A program made the translations under genes and the position numbers. The notes under the pieces were generated by a model. The model did not search any database and had not been told where the DNA came from. It saw nothing but the letters and a program-made list of their open reading frames with translations. This document shows, in pieces, positions 35,790 to 47,611 of a DNA stretch of 64,000 bases. The stretch covers positions 47,463,840 to 47,527,839 of the forward strand of contig CM049322.1 in the NCBI GenBank assembly GCA_026874595.1. Direction: 5' to 3'. The DNA is from Sipunculus nudus. Its lineage: Eukaryota > Annelida > Sipuncula > Golfingiida > Sipunculidae. How positions within the stretch are numbered: the first letter of the stretch is position 1; every line of letters begins with the position of its first letter.

Positions 35790-38570
35790 GTGTGATGTTG
35801 TTACAGTGATGATATTGGAGTGAGGCTGTGACAGGGATGATATTGGTTGAATCTATGACAGTGGGGATTTTGTAGTGCGGTTGTGACAATGATGGTGCAG
35901 GTTTTGTTGTGACAGTGATACTGTAGGTGCCTGACACTGTCAAACTATCCGAACAACATCATTACTGTCACAGTCTCACACCAATAACATCACTGGCCCA
36001 CAATCATTCAAACAACGTCAATACCCAATCCATCATCACTCCCACATAATAATACCAACATCATCACTGTCACACCATCACACCTACGGCATAACTTTCA
36101 CAACCTAACATAAACATCATTATTATCACTCTCACGCAAACAGCATCTCTGTCACAGCCTCAAAACTTCATCATCATTGTCAAAACATTACTCCTGCGCC
36201 ATCAATGTCATAACATCACTCCATTATCAATAGTGTCACACCATCATACCTGCAGCATAACTGTCACAAGCTAACATCAACATCCTTATAGTCACAAACT
36301 CACACCAACATATCACTGTCAACGCCTTAAACTAACAACAGCACTGTCACACCATCAAGCCATCAGAATCACTGTCACAGATTCACAGAAAAAATATTAA
36401 TCTCCCACCATCACACCAACAACATCACTCTCCCACCATCACACAAACATTATCCACCACTGTCACAGCCCGCAACTCACAGCATAAGCATCAATTTCCC
36501 ACCATCATAGCAAAAGCATCACTCTCTCACCATCACACCAACATCATAACTGTCGCATCTTCATACCGACAACATCACTGTTACACATCACACCAACATA
36601 TTCACTTTCACAGCCTCTTAGCAAAAGCGTCATTATCCCACCACCACACCAGCACCATCACATTGACAACATCATATTAACTTCATCACTGTTACAACCT
36701 CAAACCTACATCATCACTGTCAGACGTTTATGCCAATATAATCACTGTCACACCGTTACACCTGCATCATCAATGTCACACCTAGGCATCACTGTCATAA
36801 CCTCACACCAATTTCATCACCGTCCCTTTCCTTAAACCAACATCATCACTGTCACACCATCACACAAACATGGTCGCTGTCACACCATTACATCTACCAC
36901 ATCACTCTAATAACCTCACACCTACTTCATCCCTGTCACAAGCTCACACTAGCACCTTCACTGTCACAGCATCACTTCAACATCATCACTGTCATACCAT
37001 CACACCAGCAACATCACTTTCTCATTACTACATTAGCATCGACACTGTTACACCATTACACCCACATCATCACAGTGCTATCATCATATCAACATACTCA
37101 CTGTCACACCCTCATACCAACACAGTCACTACCATACCATCACACCTACCTACTCACTGTCACAACCTCACACAAATATTATCATTTTCGCAACTTAAGA
37201 CAAACATCATCACTGTCACACCGCATCTCAACTTTATCATTGGCTCAACCTCACAATAATTACATCACTGCCCTATCAAACCTACGTCAATAATGTCCCA
37301 TCATCACAATATATTCACTGTCACACCCTGTCACCAACACCATCACTCTCATACCGTCACACCAACATCACCACTGTCACAACCTCAAACCAACATCATC
37401 ACTATCAGAGCATAACACCAACATCATCACTGACATACAATCACACCTGCATCATCACAGTCATACCATCAGACCTACACAAATATAATCTCTGTCACTG
37501 AATCACACCTACAGCACCACTGTCACAACCTCACACCTACAGCGTCTGTCACAACTTCACACCAACATCCTCTCTGTATCAACATCACCCCTACAGCATA
37601 TCTGTCACAACCTCACACCCACAGCATCTCTGTCACAACCTCACACCTACAGCATCTGTCACAACTTCACACCAACATCATCTCTGTATCAACATCACCC
37701 TACAGCATTTCTGTCACAACCTCATACCCACAGCATGTCTGTCACAACCTCACACCTAGAGCATCTGTTACAACCTCACACCTACATCATCTCTGTCTCA
37801 ACCTCACACAACCTCACACCTACAGCATTTCTGTCACAACCTCACACGTACATCATCTCTTTCACTGAATCACACCTACATCATCTCTGTCACAACATCA
37901 CACCTATAGCATCTCTGTCACAACCTCACACCAACATCATCTCTGTCACTTAATCACACCTACATCATCTCTGTCACTGAATCATACCTACAGCGTCAAT
38001 GTCACAACCTCACTCCAACATCATATCTGTCACAGAATCATACCTGCATCATCTTTGTCATATCCTCACACCTACATCATCTCTGTCACTGAGTAACGCC
38101 TGCAGCATCTCTGTCACAACCTCATAACTACATCATTTCTGTCACTGAATCACACTAAAAGCATCACTCTCACAACCTCACACCTACAGCATCACTGTCA
38201 CAACCTAAACCCAACATCATTACTGTCACAACATCACGCCAACATCACCACTGTCACAAAATCACAAAGAATTACTGTCACACCAACACACAAACATCAT
38301 CACTGTGCCAGACTCATACTAACATCATCAATGTCACAGACATACATGAACATCATCACTGTCACACCAACAATTATCACAGTCACAACCTTACTCCAAC
38401 ATCATCACTGTCACAACATCACACCAATAATCATTACAGTCACAACCTCACACCATCATAATCACTGGCACAGCTTCACCTAACATCACCACTGTCACAA
38501 TCTCACGTCATCACTGCCGCACCATCACCCCAACACCATTACTGTTATAGATTCACAAAAACATGATCGC
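35790..38570. repeat. 27-30 bp minisatellite with an orientation switch
   Basis: About 2.6 kb of imperfect tandem units such as CATCATCACTGTCACAACCT CACACCAA; between 37500 and 38000 the unit is CTGTCACAACCTCACACCTA CAGCATCT (28 bases). The strand is extremely G-poor. From about 35790 to 35930 the units run on the opposite strand (GTGACAGTGATGATATTGG), so the array starts with an inverted segment. Open frames at 36870, 37075 and 37735 are repeat translations. Confidence 0.92.
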
Positions 38571-38599
38571 AGTGGCAAACACGCATTTTTGGCTAGTAT

Positions 38600-39560
38600 G
38601 ATGACTGGATCATTGAAGGTTTACTTAAATATCACAAAAAGCAGTATTCAAATAATTAGCATTACATTCTCATAACTGCATGGCCATTTCATTTTCGCAA
38701 AATGCATCATCGCTTTCTCTTCTTCACAGGGCATTTAACACCACCGCTTCCTCACACGGACATCACACTGTCACAATCACAACTTCCTCACAAAAGTGTC
38801 ATCACTATTCCAATTTAATCACACTAAATTAAAGTCAATGTCATCATTGCCTTAAACATTCGCAGAATAATTACTCTTTTTGTACTTTTTAAAAAGTTTA
38901 ATATGAGAAGATGAACTCTTCTCTTAAAATATAAAAACAAATAACCATAAAGCAGATATTAGCTGTTTTCCTAGAATTCAAGTTAAATGGTTGCATTAAA
39001 ACCTCAGAGAATTTCTACATTAAAAGAGCACGTCAATCAAAAATATTAAAATTGTATTGACCTTATTCACACACTTTTACTGTATTAATAATAAAATGCC
39101 TGATGTTAAACAAATCAAATAAAGTAAAACGAAAATTCTTCTTTATTACACTGCATCCATTCTTCTTATTCGATTGTCAACCAAAATGTTGATTTTAACC
39201 AGTGCGCTAATACGAGCACGCACACATACACACATAAATATATATATAGATACTGCACATGGGTAGGGATAATTATTAATAATGACAAATATTTACCATT
39301 TATGTTAACAACTATAAAGTATATAGTATGAAAAGTCAATTTTATCGATCATGAACAACCGTTTATTGGATTTGTTTACTATTATATTTATCTTATTTAG
39401 ATGTTAAATATAGCTTATTTTAATTATTTGATTAACAGATGTGAGAACAATTGTAAAACATTAAACGCTTTATATAAAAAAGATGTTAGGAAGAGATCAT
39501 TTCGGGAATTAAGACTATGAACAAATAGCCAATATACAGTAGGTCTTTATTTCACTTCAG
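38600..39560. other. AT-rich spacer upstream of the NACHT exon
   Basis: No exon recognised. It presumably holds intron sequence of the NACHT gene, ending in a pyrimidine-rich stretch and CACTTCAG at 39553-39560. Confidence 0.4.
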
Positions 39561-40970
39561 TTTACCAGTGGACAGAGAGGTCGGCTGATGTTTCTATCAG
39601 GTGAGCCTGGGGTCGGGAAGTCTACCATCTCACGTAGAATCTGTGTGGACTGGAGCAACATCATCCTGGACAAGAAAATAAACATGACCATATTGGAGAA
39701 GGAAATACTCGGTAAATTCAAATATGTGATTCCTATCATTCTCAGGGATGTCAAAGACGAACAGGAGTTGGTTGGTGTAATAAAGGAACAATTAATGTTA
39801 GAAAAGACAGATGCGCAGGAGCTATATAAAGTCATCACAGAGGAGGCAAGGTCCACTTTGTTCCTGCTAGATGGCTATGATGAGTACAGAGAGAAAACGT
39901 CTAGTGAAATAACAAACCTGGTGCACAGAGAACTGTTCCCTTACGCCCATGTATTTATTACGTCCAGACGTTCATCAGACTCTCATTTTACTGGCCAAAA
40001 GAATCTTCCCGAGACTGAGGTGTTACTCAGAGGTTTCTCACCAGAGGGCGTTAGGGAATATGTTAGAAAATCATTCAATAAGACCAGTGGTAAAGGAAAG
40101 AAATTACTAAAGAAAATAGAAAAATCCGAAGATCTCATACACCTGAGTCGTTACCCGGCCTTATTGTTATTAATGTGCTCTTTATGGGAAGAAACCAATC
40201 AATTGGCCAAAACAATCGCGGGCTTTTACCGTGATTTCATTAAATATTCATGTTGTAGATTTGAGCGAAAATATGTTCTTAAAACAGAAACACATAAACA
40301 TGTAGACATAATTCATCATTATTTCCCAAATTTGATGAAGTTAGGTGAAATAGCAACAGAAGGAATGACCGGAGACAGACTGGAATTAACATTCCCGTCT
40401 GATAAGGCCACACATTTAGATGAGACAACCTGGAAACTTGGGTTCCTAATAGAAGAAACATCAACAAAAAAAGAGACACGGATTTCGTTTGTACATAAAA
40501 CCGTACAGGAATGGTTTGTCGCTTATTACATTGTTAATTCTAAAAAATCAAAACAAGAGGAACTTTTAATTCATTTCTGCAGCTCGCCCCAGGCATTCAG
40601 AGATTCCTCTATGGTAGTTACCTTTACCGCTGCTCTAGGAGGAGAGGACATTCTGAAACAAATGCAAACAATAATACAAGGTAAGGAGGACATGTGGAAG
40701 ATGCAGACCTCACTACAGCTTAGTTATTTATCAGAACACAATGAGGCTGAATTGATCCTGCCCGAGGTGGTAGAGTTATACATTACAGATAAATATCTCG
40801 AACATGTTTATGTTAAATATCTTTCCATGGACGCAGACAAGGTGGTCGATCTTACAGTGACGTCAGATGTTGAAAGGGACATGCGTCTGCTACAATATTT
40901 AAACGCTCCATCGTTAACACGGCTTTCGTTGTCAGTGAGCCTGTTTGGTCCCTCAATACTCTGTCCGTAA
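39561..40970 (+). CDS. NACHT-domain NTPase (NLR-like), large exon
   Basis: The frame is open from an acceptor TTTATTTCACTTCAG at 39560, so the first Met at 39588 is probably internal and N-terminal exons lie upstream. Counting from that Met: Walker A GEPGVGKST (5-13), Walker B LFLLDGYDEY (91-100), sensor VFITSRR (122-128), the LLRGFSPEGV helix (147-155), RYPALLLLMC (188-197) and the winged-helix FVHKTVQEWFVAYYIV (301-316). This is the STAND/NACHT order of NLR proteins, ATP-dependent switches that oligomerise in innate immune sensing; such families are expanded in bivalves. The frame ends at TAA 40968-40970, but homologous-looking sequence continues in the +1 frame (next entry). The adaptor domain that would reveal its signalling output is not in view. 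Confidence 0.88.
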   Translation, partial: FTSGQRGRLMFLSGEPGVGKSTISRRICVDWSNIILDKKINMTILEKEILGKFKYVIPIILRDVKDEQELVGVIKEQLMLEKTDAQELYKVITEEARSTLFLLDGYDEYREKTSSEITNLVHRELFPYAHVFITSRRSSDSHFTGQKNLPETEVLLRGFSPEGVREYVRKSFNKTSGKGKKLLKKIEKSEDLIHLSRYPALLLLMCSLWEETNQLAKTIAGFYRDFIKYSCCRFERKYVLKTETHKHVDIIHHYFPNLMKLGEIATEGMTGDRLELTFPSDKATHLDETTWKLGFLIEETSTKKETRISFVHKTVQEWFVAYYIVNSKKSKQEELLIHFCSSPQAFRDSSMVVTFTAALGGEDILKQMQTIIQGKEDMWKMQTSLQLSYLSEHNEAELILPEVVELYITDKYLEHVYVKYLSMDADKVVDLTVTSDVERDMRLLQYLNAPSLTRLSLSVSLFGPSILCP

Positions 40971-41538
40971 GGGTCACGTGACACAGGGACTTGACATCAC
41001 ACTCACAAACTTCCCTTTACAAACGCTGAAAGTGGAACGGTTTAACCGCCTTGGTAGGAACTTGATATTATATAAAGATGACCATGAAACTTCACCTGTG
41101 AGTGTTGATGATGGTGATTGTACTTATCCCGCCCTCCTGGCCATAATTAGAGTAGTGCCACGGATACTGACAATGGAGAAATTAGAATTTTATGAAACCA
41201 ACCTGACCGGAGTAGCTCTCCGCACACTCACAGAATATCTGCCTGATACACATCTCATAACACTCACATTCAGGGCCTGCAGGCTCACATCACAGGATGT
41301 TTTGTCAGTAGTGGACAAAATTCCAGAATGTCGAACCCTCAAAAACTTCCTGGTTGAAAAAGCTTTTCTGGATGACAACATATTCCAGCTAATAAACAAC
41401 ACAGACAACTTTGCGGGCCTTAGGTCACTACAGCTGGAAAGTTCTCTTTTAGCTTGGTATGGTATATCTGCCAATGTAAGAGATAAAATAAAACAAACCC
41501 TGACAGAGAAATTTCCTAATCTGGATCTAAGGCTGTAA
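40939..41538 (+). CDS. LRR-like C-terminal part of the NACHT protein, shifted frame
   Basis: Open in the +1 frame relative to the preceding exon, from a stop at 40936 to TAA at 41536-41538. It has leucine-rich, roughly 27-residue periodicity: LITLTFRACRLTSQDVL, LRSLQLESSLL, MEKLEFYETNLTGVALRTL. This is the expected ligand-sensing LRR tail of an NLR. The switch from frame 0 must occur within 40939-40967. The simplest explanation is a one-base insertion or two-base deletion (pseudogene allele or assembly error). A donor-like CC|GTAAGG at 40967 is the alternative, but no sensible short intron fits because the frame is open straight through. The protein ends at NLDLRL. Confidence 0.7.
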   Translation, partial: ACLVPQYSVRKGHVTQGLDITLTNFPLQTLKVERFNRLGRNLILYKDDHETSPVSVDDGDCTYPALLAIIRVVPRILTMEKLEFYETNLTGVALRTLTEYLPDTHLITLTFRACRLTSQDVLSVVDKIPECRTLKNFLVEKAFLDDNIFQLINNTDNFAGLRSLQLESSLLAWYGISANVRDKIKQTLTEKFPNLDLRL

Positions 41539-41991
41539 ACCGCACTTAAGTACAGAAATGATAAAAGTAAAGCAACCATATATCAAAGTGGTGTTCATAC
41601 AGACATTTTTCTTCGCCGCTACACCGTGCACCGGATGATCTGCAAAAACAAGGCGAGTTTGAGCCGAGATAAAAATTATACGACTTCGCTTCGAAGCTTA
41701 GAAACATTTCTGCACTTATTAATATTTTCAATTTACCAGTTAAACCGCCAGTCATTCAAAACCTCTGTTTGTTTGATCCGCTGGTGAGCAATGCAGCACA
41801 TAGCTCTAAAAAGGAGAGTAACTCCGCTGTGTTGTGTCCAAGCTGAAGCCTTACCTTAACAGATGTCTACCAGTTTAAACATAATCCCACCTTAATGGCA
41901 TGTGTTCTCTGTGGCTCAAGAATAACTGATCTGTCACCTGTAATCCAATTGGAATAGTGTACAATGCCGCTTTGAGGTGTATGTCTCGCTT

Positions 41992-41997
41992 AATAAA
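41992..41997 (+). promoter_or_regulatory. Candidate polyadenylation signal
   Basis: AATAAA in GCTTAATAAAATGTG, about 450 bases after the LRR stop codon; the first good signal downstream. Confidence 0.35.
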
Positions 41998-42918
41998 ATG
42001 TGAAATACATATTTTACTTTCAAATTGGCTTATTTTATGAATGAGATCATAGCTAAGCGGTAGCGCGCATACAGATACAGTATAGGTAGGGTTATTTTAA
42101 AACACTTTTAACATACCTACATTCAATATAAAACATATAGGCGGGGAATAACAAGACATAGTACACAGACTTAAATATATGTTTTACTATTAACTATTGA
42201 AAGTTGATAAACAACACTTAATTTGTGATATATGCTACGAAGACGTTTTGCTAAGGGAAAATATTGGGCCGATATGAACCCATGTGGGTAATGCACATGT
42301 CCAGCCTTTCAATTCTAAGGAGGCTTGGAGACGGTTTTATATGCACCCCGTACCGTATTATATTTTAGGTTTCTCTTGAATGATAAACGAGATGCAACAA
42401 TGACTCCTCTGCTGTTTTGCAATGCAATCAAGGAATTCTTTCTTTGTGGTTGTAACCGAAATTGATTATTGGCAATACTTTTTTTGTTTCTAATGGTAAA
42501 TCTTTCTTTTATTTTACAAGCATCAAGTACAGCATCATTACAGTCACATACCATGTCCTTCCTTCTATTTATTATAGAAGCGTTTCTATAACGTTCCTAT
42601 TGGTATTTAGTGTCTATTAGTTCTTTATATATAACATTCGCAAAGTTCTTGTTTTTTATAGTTTATGCAAATCTATTTTGTATGGTATTTAGTAATGGGC
42701 CCAACTTTTATTTCAATTCTTTCCTCCAAGTCACTCAAATTCAATCAATTAAGCTCGTAACGTGTATTTTTAATGGTCGCTTTAGTTGTATTAACCGAAT
42801 CATCATACGATAGAAAGGAGTGATTTTTCTCCATTGTTTTTAACAATTTTAAACACCTAAGTGATGCCGGAATTGTAAGAAGTTTATCATGTACAATATA
42901 TTTATCAATTTTCATGTA

Positions 42919-42922
42919 CAAG
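42919..42922. repeat. Target-site duplication CAAG (left)
   Basis: CAAG directly before TGTAACG of the left LTR; the same CAAG follows the right LTR at 47263-47266. Confidence 0.65.
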
Positions 42923-43223
42923 TGTAACGACCCGCGCTTTGCCCCGGAGTTTTTAATCCGAGCCAATGACGAGGTTCCTCGGGATCTCACGGTCCGAGCT
43001 GTACACCGAACCAATCCACAGTACCTATATACCGATGTTGACTAGTTCACCAGGCTGCGGCATTCTTCTTCTTAGCTTATCCCGTTGTTATTTCCCCTGG
43101 TCTTGACCAACAACGAACCTGTGCCCTGGATCTTCCAGCCCTCTTTCTCACTACGTCACTTTCTACCAAGTCATCCATAACTGAATACATCTGTAAATAC
43201 ATACTCTATAGGGGTTCGCCACA
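42923..43223 (-). repeat. LTR (3' LTR of the minus-strand element)
   Basis: 301 bases, TGT...ACA ends. Contains about 57 bases (CCTGGTCTTGACCAACAACG region) absent from the other LTR. Confidence 0.8.
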
Positions 43224-43252
43224 TTCCTCCCCCTTCCCCCCACCCCCTCTTA
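43224..43252 (-). promoter_or_regulatory. Polypurine tract
   Basis: On the minus strand GAGGGGGTGGGGGGAAGGGG GAGGAA ends exactly at the TGTGGCG start of the LTR. This is the position and composition of a plus-strand priming site, and it fixes the orientation. Confidence 0.75.
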
Positions 43253-44024
43253 GCTTCAACCGTCCCCAGTTGACATGCGTATTAAACACTTCACTTAAAT
43301 CTCAAACATTAACCTAGGTATTAATAATTACATAAGTTACATTATCAAAATATGAACCCATATCACATATTTAAACATCAGATACACAGACCATGTTTTT
43401 TCATCATTAACGGCAACGAACATACCAAAACGGATTATAGTCACCCGGTCAGCTCCTTCGGCTACCTAACATTCTTATATGCCCCAAGGGGGAGCTTTCC
43501 TCTTGTCTCGTTTCGTTCTCAATCATTTTGGGCTCTGTGTTCGCAAAGCATCGACATAATTAAATGTACTCGATATTAAATGTTTAACTGGAAAACTAAT
43601 GTAATTTTTGTAATCTACATAAATCCCCACCTATTGTTTCATTCAATTTAAATACAAATCCACATTAAACATGATAATAGTTTGTATCTTTACTTGATTC
43701 CGGGGATATACCTATCGAAACACGTTAGGTAAAATGCACGGACTACTACATTTGGTGGATCAGAAAAGGTCTAGCTAAACCTACTATCTCTGCTAATTTG
43801 GTAGTTCTTCATATGGCATATCTTGTCACACAAGGGCATACTTCAAAACAAGACTGTTAACCTTGGTGGGTTCCGCCATAGAAACCAGTTCACCAAATTT
43901 ATGAGCCTAAATTCCCTGCCCAAATACAGCCTGCCATGTCAGCCTTTTACCAATTATGCATGTCTCTCCACCGGTCTCTCTACGCGAAAACCACGGCCTA
44001 GCTCAACCCTTTCAACCGCTAAGC

Positions 44025-44306
44025 TCATCGCCCTATCCCTCGCGCCCCTATCATTAATTCCCTCGATATGAGATGGGAATGCCCGTGGAGGAATCCCAGC
44101 AACTCAATCCGGGGTTCACCTCCCTCCAAGTCATCCTCAGCATCATCATCATCAGTTAATTTTCTCGCAATCATACGCGATACCTGGGGAGGAATCTCGT
44201 CTTTTCGATGTCCCAGGTCACTTCTTGGCACATGAGCGAATCTGCACGCAATGATCTGAACAAGTCTGCAAATATTATCCGCCATGCCGCCCTGTTGGAA
44301 TTTCAC
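44025..44306 (-). CDS. 93-codon open frame inside the LTR element
   Basis: Minus-strand frame in the element's own orientation, upstream of the polypurine tract. It has an acidic centre (DDDDAEDDLEGGE) and a Cys/His-poor remainder. No gag or pol motif is visible. Could be a residual or accessory open frame of the non-autonomous element, or chance. Confidence 0.25.
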   Translation of the reverse strand: MKFQQGGMADNICRLVQIIACRFAHVPRSDLGHRKDEIPPQVSRMIARKLTDDDDAEDDLEGGEPRIELLGFLHGHSHLISRELMIGARGIGR

Positions 44307-45041
44307 TGGATGTAGTCACAATAGAACGTGCAGTACAAATATCTGTCTCTCAAGCAGTGAAGTGCCACAGAAGACACATAAACTGTCCAATCAGGTTACC
44401 AATTGTCATTGTAAAATACTGTACAATAGGCTATTCTCTATCTTTTCAAGAGAGAATGTACTAAAATATAGCCTTGACTGTTAAAACCGCGATACAACAA
44501 AATCACCAGACTCATAAACTTCAACATCGAACTGCTGTGCCAAGTTAAACATAAACTGAACAATATAATTATTGTAATAAGTTTTATTTAAAATCCCAAA
44601 GTAATGAATAATTAAAAAATAAATATCTTAATAATCCTCAGCTGACATTCCAGTTAAACTGAATATCAGAGCATATGATTTCAGCATGAAATATCCAATA
44701 TCACATCACATATGCAACAAATACATAATGATTTGATCTCTGGTTCCAGCCAAAATAATTAAATATTATGCTCAAATTACAAACTCAATAATATATACTT
44801 TCCCAGTACCCACTTTGATAGAAAAATCAAATGTCTTGTATAAATTAATCTCTCATCACCATTCTATAGCCTGGTCAGTGGCGCCATCTGTCAGCCATGA
44901 CATAAACAAATGTGACGTTTCTTTGTGCTCTCCTTGAACACAGGTCATTGGCGACATTTATCGAGCATTACTGAAAAATAGCTTCCTTTAAAACTTATAC
45001 AATGTAAAAACTAGATATTTCTTGGCACCGCAGGTGCCATA

Positions 45042-46573
45042 GTATCCCCAGACAATTAACTCCCCCCCCCCCCTTCCTCCCAGCCTCGAAGTATAGGATC
45101 CCATCTGGAATTCAGATGCCGAGACTGACACTTGGCAAGCCACCATGGTTTCTTATAAGTATGGGCATATTTAAGGTAAAGGTCACTCTCATAGGAGAGG
45201 TCATGATCCAAATTGAAATATATTTATTCCATAACCCATGTCTATATACATGATATGAAAGACATCTGTCAATTGTTTTTTTATTTATTATGCTCACAGT
45301 GCTGTAAAGTTGCAATGGTGAGGTAATACAAGGTGCGAAAGCAAGAAAACAACACAAGGTGGCGCTACCTGTTTTAACATTATCGCTGCTGTGACCTTGA
45401 AAAAAAATGTATCAAGGTCACCCATGTTCAAATTTGACCTAGCCGTTGATAAGATGCATAATTTTAAAAAAAAGTTATTCCGTTTAAACATAATTTTACC
45501 AAGAAAACAACATGTTTTCTGCAGAAAACAATGCTATCAACGACCTTATGTCAATTTGATCTTTGGACCAATCCATGCATCCCTCAGTGAGATATTAAAG
45601 TTAACATCATTTCAGCGTTATCGCGTCTGTGACCCTGAAAAATGCGGTCATTCATATTCGAAATTGGCCTAGCCCTTGATGAGATGCATCAAAACTGTAG
45701 GTTTGGTGACTGTACCACAAATTCTTTTTGAATTATTGCCCTAATATCATTTTAGCATAATCGCTGCTGTGACCTTGAAAAAATGCATCAAGGTCATCCA
45801 TGTTCAAACATGACCTAGCCGTTGATAAGATGCATCAAATCTGTGGGTTTGGTGACTGTACCTCAAATTCTTACAAAGTTATTGCGTTAACATTATTTTA
45901 ACAAAAAAAGACACAAGGTGGCGCCACCTGTCTTTTTCAGAGCTATCCAAGATCTTCGCACAATTTGATTTTTGGATCATTCCATGGATTTTCTACTGAG
46001 ATATTAAAGATTTTGTGTGTATTTCACCAAATATGGGAATAATCGAGGTCAAGGCCACGCTCATAGGAAAGGTCATGACCCAAATTTAAATAAACATCAT
46101 CCCATAACCCATATCTATGTATATGCATAATATAAAAGAAATCTGTACATTCGTTTTTGACTTATGATGCTCACAGTACTGTCAAGTGGCAATTTTGGTA
46201 GTATTAAAAGGCACGAAAACAAGTAAAGAATAATGGGTGGCGCCACCAGTTTCTGAAACATGACAACCCTATCCATGATCTTTGGTCAACTTGATATTGG
46301 GATCAATCCATGCAAGATTTCATGAGATATTTAATAATTTGTGTAATTTCCCCAGAACTGGAAATATTCAAGGTCAAGGACACTCTCCCAGTAAAGGTAA
46401 TGACCTCATTTTATATAGGCGTCGTCCTCTCACCCATGTCTATACATATACCAAGTTTGGTAAAGATCCGTGAAATATTTTGATATAGTTATCGCGCCAA
46501 CAAGATTTATATGCGGCGGCGGCTGCGGGACCGTCATGAAAACATAGTATTCCCTGACTTTGTCTGGGGATAC
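45042..46573. mobile_element. Nested repeat with GTATCCCCAGACA inverted ends
   Basis: The left end GTATCCCCAGACAA and the right end TTTGTCTGGGGATAC are inverted copies. A GGCACCGCAGGTGCC hairpin (45024-45038) adjoins the left end. Inside are two diverged copies of a 200-bp segment (CTCATAGG.GAGGTCATGA.CC at 45190 and 46060; CATAACCCATGTCTATATAC) and repeated TGACCTTGAAAAAATG.ATCAAGGTCA units. It has no transposase, so it looks like a non-autonomous DNA element. It sits within the LTR element and is therefore younger. Confidence 0.6.
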
Positions 46574-46982
46574 AATTACGACTCAAATGTCATCAAAACA
46601 CCGTAATTATCCAAGCATGCCGTGCCACCAAAATCTGTATCTCAAAATGTAGAGTTTCACCCACCACAATCATCCAACCTGACGTGCTGTCCCGTGCTGC
46701 AGGTTCTTACCGGGGTGGGTTGGAATTTGATGACGTATTTGGTCCAATGTTTCTAGTTTGCAAGTTACTGGTCAGAGTTCATTATGGAAACACGACAACC
46801 ATGGCTCATGCAATAAACAAAAGGCAGACGTATAGATTTAAATGATTGTTAACAAATAAAGAAGAATTACAAGAAATTACACACGATCCTTTTACATTGA
46901 AATCTCATCCCCATCAATCCCACTGGCCCACGCGTCTTTGGTTCTCCCAGCTATATGCAGGGCTGGACGCCATATTGCATGT

Positions 46983-47262
46983 TGTAACTCTAGGCTAGCG
47001 GAGTTTTTAATTCGAGCCAATGACGAGGTTCCTCGGGATGTCACGGCCCGAGCTGTACACCGAAACAACCCACAGTACCTACATACCGATGCTGACTAAT
47101 TCACCAGGCTGTGGCTCGCTTCTTCTCAGCTTATCCTGATGTTATTTCTCACTACGTCACTTCCTGCCAAGTCATCCGTAACTGAATAGATCTGTTAACA
47201 TGTGTGACGTCGTAACTAAGTTCGAACAAAGATCAAATCGTACCCTTTAGGGGTTCGCCACT
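46983..47262 (-). repeat. LTR (5' LTR of the minus-strand element)
   Basis: 280 bases, ends TGTAAC...CGCCACT with the last base changed from A. On the minus strand the adjacent interior reads TGGCGTCCAGCC a few bases in, a possible primer-binding site (uncertain). Confidence 0.78.
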
Positions 47263-47550
47263 CAAGTAAAAAATAATATATGAAACACAATTTCGTGAAA
47301 ATTCAAAAGAGTGATTCATCCACAGAATGCGCATTTCTAAGTATTATTAAGACAGTATTTATGTTTTGGTAATGTTGCGTTATTTTTATTTACGTTATTG
47401 CGTTACCTGATTCGTTGGTACGCTGGTTTGATAGCTGTTTGCAATTTTACACAAAAAGTATTGAACAGATTTTGATTAAAAAATAAGAAAGTTTAGGGCA
47501 ACAGGCACGGAAGGATCCATTAAATGTCAGATGTAATCTTGATCATCCTC

Positions 47551-47552
<2 letters not shown>

Positions 47553-47608
<56 letters not shown>
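47553..47608. repeat. (TA)n microsatellite
   Basis: Long TA run. The periodic Ile-Tyr frame at 47524-47712 is its translation. Confidence 0.95.

Positions 47609-47611
<3 letters not shown>

Larger units (their letters stand above)
42923..47262 (-). mobile_element. Non-autonomous LTR retrotransposon with nested insertion
   Basis: Two direct terminal repeats, 42923-43223 and 46983-47262, start TGTAAC and end GGGGTTCGCCAC(A/T). They share long stretches such as GAGCCAATGACGAGGTTCCT, TCACGG.CCGAGCTGTACACC and the CACTACGTCACTT.CT.CCAA block. A 4-bp CAAG duplication flanks the pair. The purine tract beside the left LTR reads on the minus strand, so the element is oriented right to left. The interior is about 3.76 kb, of which about 1.5 kb is a second repeat inserted at 45042-46573. 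No reverse transcriptase, integrase or protease was recognised, so it depends on another element. The LTRs differ by several indels, so it is not recent. Confidence 0.8.

Noticed and set aside
36870-37259. 129-codon His/Thr/Ser-rich plus-strand frame
   Set aside because: Translation of the CATCACTGTCACA minisatellite; no start context or conservation between units.
35790-38570. CRISPR-like or coding interpretation of the CA-rich array
   Set aside because: Continuous imperfect tandem units of 27-30 bases, no spacers.
41190-41579. 129-codon minus-strand frame
   Set aside because: Shadow of the LRR-like coding frame on the plus strand.
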